From: Rudanella sp.
GTDB lineage: Bacteria; Bacteroidota; Bacteroidia; Cytophagales; Spirosomataceae
Assembly (NCBI GenBank): GCA_026785985.1
Contig: JAJAYX010000208.1
Location: 1 to 5,313, forward strand
Length of the DNA stretch: 5,313 bases
Reading direction: 5' to 3'
Position numbers and translations under genes: made by a program. This document shows, piece after piece, positions 1-5,313 of this stretch. The notes beneath the pieces are model-generated. The model saw only the letters and a list, made by a program, of their open reading frames with translations. It made no database searches and was not told the DNA's origin. The stretch's first letter is position 1, and every line of letters begins with the position of its first letter.

Positions 1-1
1 A

Positions 2-1447
2 CAGTTGCCGCTCGTGACGGTGCAGTTACCCGTTTATAATGAACTCTACGTGGCCGAACGGCTCATCGACTCGATGGCGAAACTCCGGTATCCATTAGAC
101 AAGCTGGAGATACAGGTTCTGGACGATTCGACGGATGAGACGGTGGGAATTATTGCCCGAAGGGTAGCCTATTTCCAGGAGCAAGGTATTACTATTCACC
201 ATATTAGACGACCACAACGCACGGGTTTCAAAGCGGGTGCATTGGCCTACGGCCTGACCCTTTCAGAGGCTCCTTTTGTGGCTATTTTCGATGCTGATTT
301 CGTGCCTGACCCCAATTTTCTGCTCAAAACCCTCCCCAACTTTGCCGACCCCAAAGTGGGGATCGTGCAAACGCGCTGGGAACACCTGAACGAAGATTTT
401 TCACTGATTACGCAACTACAGGCGTTTGGCCTGAACGCGCATTTTACCATTGAACAAAGCGGGCGGTATGCAGCCAATCTGTTCGCCAACTTCAACGGCA
501 CCGGGGGTGTTTGGCGACGCACAGCCATCGACGATGCGGGCGGCTGGCACGCCGACACCCTCACCGAAGACCTCGATTTGAGTTACCGCGCCCAACTGCG
601 CGGCTGGACATTCAGCTACCGCGAAGACATTGGCTCGCCCGCCGAGTTGCCTGTGGCAATGGACGCGCTGAAGTCGCAGCAATACCGCTGGATGAAAGGA
701 GCCGCCGAGGTTGCCCGCAAAATGTATGGCCCGGTGCTGCGCACACCCGGCGTTTCGCTGAAGGCCAAACTGCACGCGGGTATGCACCTGTTCAGCAGCG
801 CAACATTTATTCTGGTGCTTGTTTTGGGCATTTTGAGTGTGCCGCTGCTTTACATTCGCGCCCGGCATCCGGAGTGGGAAATCGTGTTTTACATCATCAA
901 TTTCTTTCAGCTCAACCTGTTCATCCTGATCTCGTTTTATGGAATTCCGTACATTTTGTACTCTCCGAAGAGCAAGGCCATGATGGCGTTTTACTTTCCG
1001 ATGTACTCGTCGCCGATGATGGGGCTGTCGTTGCACAACACGATAGCCGTGATCGAGGGATACTTGGGCAAGAAAACGCCGTTTGTCAGAACGCCAAAAT
1101 TTAATGCCAACAAAACGGGAGACCAATGGGGAAGCAACAAATATATTGGCCGCCAGATAACGTGGCTAACCTTCGCCGAGGGGTTGTTGGCTCTCTATTT
1201 TGTGGGTGGACTGGCACTGGCTTTTTATGTGAGCGACTTTCGGATGTTTTTCCTCCATATCATGTTCATGGTGGGTTTTGGGATGGTGTGTTTATATTCG
1301 CTGACTCATTCGCTAACGGTTCGGCGCACCTCATCGGCTGGCGAATCGCCCCGTTATCCAACTCACCCCAATGACCCTGACTCCAATTCGACTCGGCTGG
1401 CTACTGGTGTCGGCAGCCCTCTACGCACTACTGGCCTACAGCATTGA
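2..1447 (+). CDS. GT2 family glycosyltransferase, cellulose/mannan synthase-like (5' partial)
   Basis: Membrane-embedded family 2 glycosyltransferase, expected to move sugar from a nucleotide-sugar to a growing glycan or a lipid at the inner membrane. The frame is open to the first base, so the true start lies upstream; relatives usually carry an N-terminal membrane helix (about 50-60 residues) that is missing here. Counting from the TTG at position 5, the GT-A domain shows VQLPVYNE (7-14), DDSTDET (40-46), the metal-binding DAD (96-98), FNGTGGVW (163-170), TED (187-189) with the expected catalytic Asp, and QQYRW (225-229), the QxxRW signature of processive synthases. Hydrophobic segments follow at about 255-284, 293-318, 385-408 and 411-432. 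All catalytic motifs are intact. There is no PilZ domain, so it is not a c-di-GMP-controlled BcsA. The motif wording resembles plant CslA/CslC mannan/glucan synthases as I recall them. The product is unknown. The last 25 codons overlap the next gene and form a polar, low-complexity tail. Confidence 0.93.
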   Translation, partial: QLPLVTVQLPVYNELYVAERLIDSMAKLRYPLDKLEIQVLDDSTDETVGIIARRVAYFQEQGITIHHIRRPQRTGFKAGALAYGLTLSEAPFVAIFDADFVPDPNFLLKTLPNFADPKVGIVQTRWEHLNEDFSLITQLQAFGLNAHFTIEQSGRYAANLFANFNGTGGVWRRTAIDDAGGWHADTLTEDLDLSYRAQLRGWTFSYREDIGSPAELPVAMDALKSQQYRWMKGAAEVARKMYGPVLRTPGVSLKAKLHAGMHLFSSATFILVLVLGILSVPLLYIRARHPEWEIVFYIINFFQLNLFILISFYGIPYILYSPKSKAMMAFYFPMYSSPMMGLSLHNTIAVIEGYLGKKTPFVRTPKFNANKTGDQWGSNKYIGRQITWLTFAEGLLALYFVGGLALAFYVSDFRMFFLHIMFMVGFGMVCLYSLTHSLTVRRTSSAGESPRYPTHPNDPDSNSTRLATGVGSPLRTTGLQH

Positions 1448-2729
1448 CCGAAGCCAGTTTACGGGCTTATTGGGTTTATACTTTCTGGTTGTCTGGGGGT
1501 ATTCCATCCGGGTGCGTGCCATCCCCGAACTGGTCTCAACCACTTCACCTGATCGTTTTTTCCTGCTTTCAGCCATTCTCTTCCGGGTGATTCTGTTGTT
1601 GGCTCCCCCCCACCTCTCCGACGATTATGCCCGGTTTGCGTGGGATGGTCGGCTGCTGGCTAACGGCTTCAATCCGTATCTGTATTTGCCCCGCTCGTTG
1701 TTGAGAACCGACATCGCGCAGGCCGCTGGTCTTGACGCTGACCTGTTTAGCAGACTCAATTCACCGGATTATTTCACGGTCTATCCACCTCTGAATCAGG
1801 CGTTTTTCGGGATAGCGGCCTGGCTGGGAGGTAATAATCTCTCCGCTACGGTAGTCTGGTTGCGGGCACCAATTTTACTGGCCGAAATCGGCACCATTTA
1901 CCTGTTGCCCCGCCTGCTCAAACGCGTAGGCCAAAACCCCAACTACGCCCTGATTTATACACTGAACACGCTGGTTATTCTGGAACTGACGGGAAAAATA
2001 AACTTTGAACGGGTGGAGATTTTCATTTGTTTGTGGGCAGTTTGGCTGCTGGTCACTGGTAAATACTGGATCTCAGCCCTCCTCTTCTCCCTCGCCGTTG
2101 CCACTAAAATGCTGCCGCTCATGGGGTTGCCACTTTTGATTCGCTACCTCGGCTGGCGGAAAGGGCTGGTTTATTCAGGGATTGTTGGGGTTCTGACCGT
2201 GGCCCTGTTTCTGCCGTTTGCCAGCCTCGAATTGATTCAGAATGTCGGGTCGAGTATCAAACTGTATTTTCAAAAGTTAGAGTTTAATGCCAGTATCTAT
2301 TACCTCATTCGGGAAGCGGGCTATTGGCTCAAGGGCTACAATGTCATTCAGCAGGTGGGGCCGTGGCTGTCGTTGATCACGTTGGGAGGTATTCTCTGGC
2401 TGTCTTTTGGGCAAATAAAAATCACGATTGGCACTCGGTTGTTACTTACCCTGACGCTCTATTTTGCAATGGCCACCACCGTGCATCCGTGGTATATTAC
2501 GCTGGTGGTGATGGCTTCGGTGTTCACGCCGTTTCGGTATCCGCTGGTTTGGTCGGCCTTGGTTTGGGCTTCGTATGCCACTTACCAACGCGAACCTTAT
2601 GTGGAAAACATGTGGTTGACAACGGCTGAGTATATTGCCGTTTTGGCCGTAGGATTACTGGAATGGAAACAGTATCGAAATAAACAACAGGCTGAATCAG
2701 CCACCCTGCACAATAATTTGCCGGGTTAG
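1371..2729 (+). CDS. Polytopic GT-C type glycosyltransferase (mannosyltransferase-like, DUF2029/GT87-like)
   Basis: A 452-residue integral membrane protein with about 11-12 hydrophobic helices and a short polar C-terminal tail (from about 431). GT-C enzymes transfer a sugar from a polyprenyl-phosphate donor on the periplasmic side. The key feature is the loop after an early helix: SDDYARFAWDGR (83-94) followed by NPY (101-103). Its Asp-Asp pair matches the acidic catalytic/metal motif of GT-C mannosyltransferases. Other family-like motifs are VYPPLNQ (137-143), ATKMLPL (244-250), FNASIYYLIR (305-314) and VHPWY (371-375). The ATG at 1371 is preferred because the first helix starts at about residue 8, and the next in-frame alternative, GTG at 1407, would cut it. 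No Shine-Dalgarno is visible, which is normal in Bacteroidota. It overlaps the upstream GT2 by 77 bp, suggesting co-transcription and possible translational coupling. Sugar and acceptor cannot be read from the sequence. The exact family is inferred from motifs. Confidence 0.88.
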   Translation: MTLTPIRLGWLLVSAALYALLAYSIDRSQFTGLLGLYFLVVWGYSIRVRAIPELVSTTSPDRFFLLSAILFRVILLLAPPHLSDDYARFAWDGRLLANGFNPYLYLPRSLLRTDIAQAAGLDADLFSRLNSPDYFTVYPPLNQAFFGIAAWLGGNNLSATVVWLRAPILLAEIGTIYLLPRLLKRVGQNPNYALIYTLNTLVILELTGKINFERVEIFICLWAVWLLVTGKYWISALLFSLAVATKMLPLMGLPLLIRYLGWRKGLVYSGIVGVLTVALFLPFASLELIQNVGSSIKLYFQKLEFNASIYYLIREAGYWLKGYNVIQQVGPWLSLITLGGILWLSFGQIKITIGTRLLLTLTLYFAMATTVHPWYITLVVMASVFTPFRYPLVWSALVWASYATYQREPYVENMWLTTAEYIAVLAVGLLEWKQYRNKQQAESATLHNNLPG

Positions 2730-2732
2730 TAC

Positions 2733-2740
2733 TATTTTTG
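2733..2740 (+). promoter_or_regulatory. Possible Bacteroidota -7 promoter element (TAnnTTTG)
   Basis: TATTTTTG here matches the Bacteroidota -7 consensus TAnnTTTG exactly, four bases upstream of the dehydrogenase ATG. No TTTG sits at the usual -33 spacing; the nearest, at 2717-2720, leaves only 12 bases between the boxes. If used, transcription would start at or about the ATG, giving a nearly leaderless mRNA. A chance match in an AT-rich gap is quite possible. Confidence 0.2.
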
Positions 2741-2743
2741 GGT

Positions 2744-4003
2744 ATGGAACCCTTATTTGCTACCGACCAGACCCGCGCCCTTGTCCCGCGCATCCGCGAA
2801 TTCGTACTCAACGAACTGGTCCCCCTCGAATCGACTGAACACCTCACGGGCAACTTCTCAAAAGTCGCCAAAATACTGGATCAAAAGCGCGAACTCGTCC
2901 GAAAAGCGGGCCTGTGGGGCCTGCAACATAGCATCGACGAGGGTGGACTGGGCCTGTCGCTGTGCGAGTTTGGGCAAGTGAGCGAGGTGCTGGCCTGGAC
3001 TCCCTTCGGCCATTACACCTTCAATTGCCAGGCTCCCGACATTGGGAACATGGAGTTGATGAACAAATATGCCTCCAAAGACATCAAAAACAGGTTTCTG
3101 GAGCCGTTAAAGGAGGGCCACATCCGCTCGTGCTTCTCGATGACCGAACCCGAATTTGCCGGATCGAACCCAACCCAAATGGGCACGTTTGCCGAAAGAG
3201 ATCGGTCTGCCGACGCGGGAGACACGTACCTCATCAACGGCCACAAATGGTTCACCTCCTCTGCCGACGGTGCTTCGTTTGCCGTGGTGATGGCCGTGAC
3301 CAATCCCGACGCGGCTCCGCACAAACGCGCCAGCATGATTGTGGTGCCAACCGACACGCCAGGCTTTGAACTCGTCCGCAACATCTCGATCATGGGCGAC
3401 CCCTCCGACCATTGGGGCAGCCATGCCGAAGTGCGCTACAACAACGTGCGGGTGCCAGCCGACAACCTTATTGGGGGCGAGGGCATGGGCTTTATGCTGG
3501 CTCAGGAACGGCTGGGGCCGGGCCGGATTCACCACTGTATGCGCTGGATTGGCATTGCCGAGCGTTGCTTCGACCTGATGTGCCACCGGGCAGCCACCCG
3601 CGAAATGGAGCCGGGCGTGATGCTGGGCGAAAAGCAGTTTATCCAGGGGTTCATTGCCGAAAGCCGGGCCGAAATCGACGCATCTCGCCTGATGGTTCTG
3701 CGCACGGCCCGCAACATCGACGAGCAGGGAGCAGCAGCCGTTCGGAATGAGATTTCGGCCATCAAGTTTTTTGTGGCCAACATGATGCTCCGCGTGGTGG
3801 ATCTGGCTATCCAGGTGTTTGGCGCAATGGGCGTGACCGACGATGTGCTGTTGGGCTGGTATTACCGGCATGAACGCGGTGCCCGGATCTATGACGGAGC
3901 CGACGAAGTTCACAAAACGGCTCTGGCCCGGAGCATTTTGAAAAATTATGGCCTGGATACCCGCAAAAATAAACCGGCTGATTTAGCTGCGGCACGCGCC
4001 TGA
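2744..4003 (+). CDS. Acyl-CoA dehydrogenase, ACAD10/ACAD11-like
   Basis: A 419-residue soluble flavoenzyme expected to oxidise an acyl-CoA to the 2-enoyl-CoA, passing electrons from FAD to electron-transfer flavoprotein. The full length and all three domains are present: the N-terminal helical domain (about 1-125), the middle beta domain with SCFSMTEPEFAGSN (129-142) and INGHKWFTS (164-172), and the C-terminal helical domain with LGPGRIHHCMRW (257-268), QVFGAMGV (357-364) and YDGADEVH (383-390). The HHCMRW and DGxDEVH wording is typical of the ACAD10/11-like class rather than of short- or medium-chain enzymes. At the place of the usual YEG catalytic Glu there is Asp384 (nt 3893-3895). The ATG at 2744 is preferred over the TTG at 2738, because EPLF then begins the N-terminal helix as in relatives. 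It lies 14 bp after the GT-C gene and just ahead of a terminator, so it is probably last in the transcript. The acyl substrate is unknown, and a functional link to the glycosyltransferases is not evident. Confidence 0.96.
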   Translation: MEPLFATDQTRALVPRIREFVLNELVPLESTEHLTGNFSKVAKILDQKRELVRKAGLWGLQHSIDEGGLGLSLCEFGQVSEVLAWTPFGHYTFNCQAPDIGNMELMNKYASKDIKNRFLEPLKEGHIRSCFSMTEPEFAGSNPTQMGTFAERDRSADAGDTYLINGHKWFTSSADGASFAVVMAVTNPDAAPHKRASMIVVPTDTPGFELVRNISIMGDPSDHWGSHAEVRYNNVRVPADNLIGGEGMGFMLAQERLGPGRIHHCMRWIGIAERCFDLMCHRAATREMEPGVMLGEKQFIQGFIAESRAEIDASRLMVLRTARNIDEQGAAAVRNEISAIKFFVANMMLRVVDLAIQVFGAMGVTDDVLLGWYYRHERGARIYDGADEVHKTALARSILKNYGLDTRKNKPADLAAARA

Positions 4004-4029
4004 TTGAAATAGGCATATTACCCTCTACG

Positions 4030-4066
4030 AAGTGCTGTCAGATACTGTTTCTGGCAGCACTTTTTT
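4030..4066 (+). terminator. Intrinsic (rho-independent) terminator after the dehydrogenase gene
   Basis: The arms AAGTGCTGTCAG (4030-4041) and CTGGCAGCACTT (4051-4062) form a 12-bp stem with a single G-U wobble and a 9-base loop. The stem runs into six T residues (4061-4066). It lies 26 bases after the dehydrogenase stop codon and should end the transcript from the upstream genes. It also isolates the broken gene behind it from read-through. Confidence 0.9.
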
Positions 4067-4645
4067 GTGCTTATTTGGCGGTTCAACTTCGCACAGGCTC
4101 GGCCAACGTTTCAAGTTATGAAGCAAAGGTGTACGTGCATTGCCCATCGTTGGTTCAGTATCAGGAATTTACGCCCACCCATGGCTTTCAGAGTGCCAGC
4201 ACCGCCCCGCTGCATTTTGGGCTTGGCACCCACCAGAAAGCCGACAGTGTGGTGGTGGTTTGGCCCAACGGTATCCGCCAACGCCTGCTGAACGTAGCGG
4301 CCAATCAGCGCGTCGATGTGGTGTATACCCTCCACGCAGGGCAACAAAAACCTGCTTTGGTGGCTGTCAGGCCGTATTTCATGCCCAGCGATGCATTGCA
4401 GGCTACCCATTCGCAACAGCCACTGAACGATTTTTCGCGCCAACTCCTGCTTCCCCAAATGTATTCCTATGCCGGGCCGCGCATGGCCAAAGGTGATGTT
4501 AACGGCGACGGTCTCGACGATCTCTATCTGGGCGGTGGCAAGGGGCAAATGGGGCAGGTACTGATTCAAACCAAACAGGGGAAATTTTTACCGAAACCTC
4601 AACCTAATTTCGTTCCCGACGCACTTTGCACCGATACCGATGCCG

Positions 4646-4652
4646 TTTTTTT
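4646..4652 (+). other. Frameshift site in T homopolymer within the FG-GAP pseudogene
   Basis: A run of seven T residues follows GCCG. Reading GCC GTT TTT TTT GAT would need eight and would give AVFFDADGDKDLDL, the expected calcium-loop repeat. With seven, the upstream frame goes into LMPMAIKTLISK and stops at 4687-4689. The change is a one-base loss relative to the inferred ancestor. Alone it could be a sequencing error, but the TAA that follows in the restored frame argues against that as the whole explanation. Confidence 0.8.
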
Positions 4653-4682
4653 GATGCCGATGGCGATAAAGACCTTGATCTC

Positions 4683-4685
4683 TAA
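4683..4685 (+). other. In-frame TAA nonsense codon in the FG-GAP pseudogene
   Basis: In the frame restored after the T-run, the codons read GAT CTC TAA GTA GTT AGT GGG GGA. Relatives read D-L-Y-V-V-S-G-G at this place, so a single change of TAC or TAT to TAA explains it. It is independent of the frameshift 31 bases upstream and breaks the gene even if the T-run is corrected. Confidence 0.8.
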
Positions 4686-5313
4686 GTAGTTAGTGGGGGA
4701 TATGAATACATGGTCGACGATTTGCTGCTCCAGAATCGGCTGTACAAAAACGACGGAAAGGGCAACTTCACCAAAGACCCCGATACTCTCGAACCCGATA
4801 ATCAGGCCGACAGCAGCGTCGAAATCCTTGACTATGACCACGACGGTGACCTCGACCTGTTCGTGACCGGCTCGGTGGTGCCATTCCAGTATCCACGGGC
4901 CTATGCAAGTTGGCTTTACGAAAATAACACCGGCAAATTCACAAAAGTCGATCAGCCGGTATTTGCGGAGTTGGGGATTCTGAACGATGCCGTGGTTACG
5001 GATTTCGACCGCGATGGCTACCCTGACCTGGTAGCCGTGGGCGAGTGGACTGACGTGATTTACCTCAAAAATAACAAAGGAACCTTCAGCCGCACATCGC
5101 TCTATGCCCCAACCGGCCTTTGGCAGCGGATTAGTGCCGACGATTTCGATAAGGATGGCGACATGGATTTGATTGTGGGAAACTACGGCCTGAACACCCA
5201 ATGGAAAGCATCGGCTGGGCAACCCATGAACCTCAACTTTGCCGACTTCGACGGAAATGGCAAGATAGACCCCATTCTGTCGTATTACATTCAGGGCGCG
5301 AATTATCCGGCCT

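Larger units (their letters stand above)
4495..5270 (+). repeat. Six FG-GAP/VCBS calcium-loop repeats (protein level)
   Basis: Six DxDxDG-type loops are encoded at 4495, 4653, 4830, 5001, 5142 and 5244: DVNGDGLDD, DADGDKDLD, DYDHDGDLD, DFDRDGYPD, DFDKDGDMD and DFDGNGKID. The starts are 102 to 177 bases apart, as expected for blades of a beta-propeller. The first lies in the frame before the T-run and the other five in the frame after it, which is the clearest proof that both frames belong to one ancestral gene. Confidence 0.85.
4075..5313 (+). pseudogene. Degraded FG-GAP/VCBS-repeat protein with ASPIC/UnbV domain (5'-truncated, frameshifted, stop; runs off window)
   Basis: Remnant of a large secreted or surface Bacteroidota protein (relatives about 1,100 residues) of unknown function, with FG-GAP/VCBS repeats on both sides of an ASPIC/UnbV domain. 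The first frame (4075-4689) enters inside ASPIC/UnbV: GAKV-like SYEAKVYVHC, YQEFTPTHGFQS, LHFGLG and VVVVWPNG. A linker ending in FSRQLLLPQM leads to the first calcium-type loop, DVNGDGLDD. The signal peptide and N-terminal repeat half are missing. At 4646-4652 seven T residues stand where eight are needed. Beyond that the true frame is the one holding nt 4653-4655 as GAT (DADGDKDLDL), which meets TAA at 4683-4685 where relatives have Tyr (LYVVSGG). The same frame then stays open to the window end with four more repeats and GLNTQWKASAGQP. There is no start codon with a ribosome site and no promoter; the TTG at 4075 is only the first possible start. Three independent lesions make this a pseudogene rather than a sequencing artefact. 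Confidence 0.88.

Noticed and set aside
416..1126. Long minus-strand open frame (236 codons) opposite the GT2 gene.
   Set aside because: It lies wholly inside a gene with intact catalytic motifs, is rich in His, Gln and Arg with no recognisable domain, and is explained as an antisense shadow of the coding strand.
1126..1374. A separate 82-codon + strand frame ending in the ATGA at the GT-C start.
   Set aside because: It overlaps the membrane helices of the GT2, which are clearly encoded in the other frame, and has no domain. Only its stop position is of interest, as noted in the overlap finding.
3107..3913. Long minus-strand open frame (268 codons) opposite the acyl-CoA dehydrogenase.
   Set aside because: Its His- and Gly-rich composition follows from the antisense of a GC-rich gene. 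The + strand protein is full length with all family motifs, and no promoter or start context is seen.
4000..4080. The pseudogene frame is open upstream through the terminator and reads a hydrophobic stretch (ILFLAALFCAYLA) just before the ASPIC/UnbV remnant, resembling a signal peptide.
   Set aside because: There is no ATG, GTG or TTG ahead of it in frame, only CTG at 4000 inside the dehydrogenase stop region. It is encoded by the terminator hairpin and T-run, so the hydrophobicity is most likely a by-product of the T-rich sequence.
4646..4652. The T-run as a programmed slippage or frameshift site that would restore the protein.
   Set aside because: Slippage to the correct frame would meet TAA at 4683-4685 within eleven codons, and the gene also lacks its 5' half, so a programmed event would not yield a complete product.
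4599..5222. Minus-strand open frame (207 codons) rich in Val and Ile opposite the FG-GAP remnant.
   Set aside because: The repeated Asp codons of the calcium loops read as Val and Ile in antisense. The + strand repeats are clearly the real coding content.

Overview
The window looks like chromosomal DNA of a Bacteroidota bacterium, most likely Cytophagales (a Spirosoma-like genus). The evidence is the style of the proteins, roughly 50% GC, the lack of Shine-Dalgarno sequences ahead of the starts, and a large FG-GAP/ASPIC-UnbV protein of the type common in that group. The taxonomy is inferred from memory of these families, not from a search. All genes lie on the + strand.

Layout. (1) Positions 1-1447 hold the 3' portion of a membrane-bound family 2 glycosyltransferase related to cellulose and mannan synthases; its start is upstream of the window. 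(2) Positions 1371-2729 hold a polytopic GT-C type glycosyltransferase whose start overlaps the end of the first gene by 77 bp. (3) Positions 2744-4003 hold an intact acyl-CoA dehydrogenase of the ACAD10/ACAD11-like class, starting 14 bp after gene 2. (4) A strong intrinsic terminator at 4030-4066 closes this tightly packed trio. (5) From about 4075 to the window end there is a degraded FG-GAP/ASPIC-UnbV gene. It starts in the middle of a domain right behind the terminator, carries a homopolymer frameshift at 4646-4652 and then a TAA stop at 4683-4685, yet its reading frame continues cleanly to the window edge.

How the parts fit. The two glycosyltransferases form a plausible envelope glycan or glycolipid pair: a CslA/BcsA-like enzyme using a nucleotide-sugar on the cytoplasmic side, and a GT-C enzyme expected to use a polyprenyl-phosphate sugar on the far side of the membrane. 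The acyl-CoA dehydrogenase is probably co-transcribed but has no obvious metabolic link to them. The fourth locus is a pseudogene and probably contributes no function. I found no RNA genes, CRISPR arrays, insertion sequences or phage genes. The most notable points are the multiply broken FG-GAP gene with its deletion-like junction at the terminator, and the long overlap between the two glycosyltransferase genes. I saw no convincing sign of a wholly new system.
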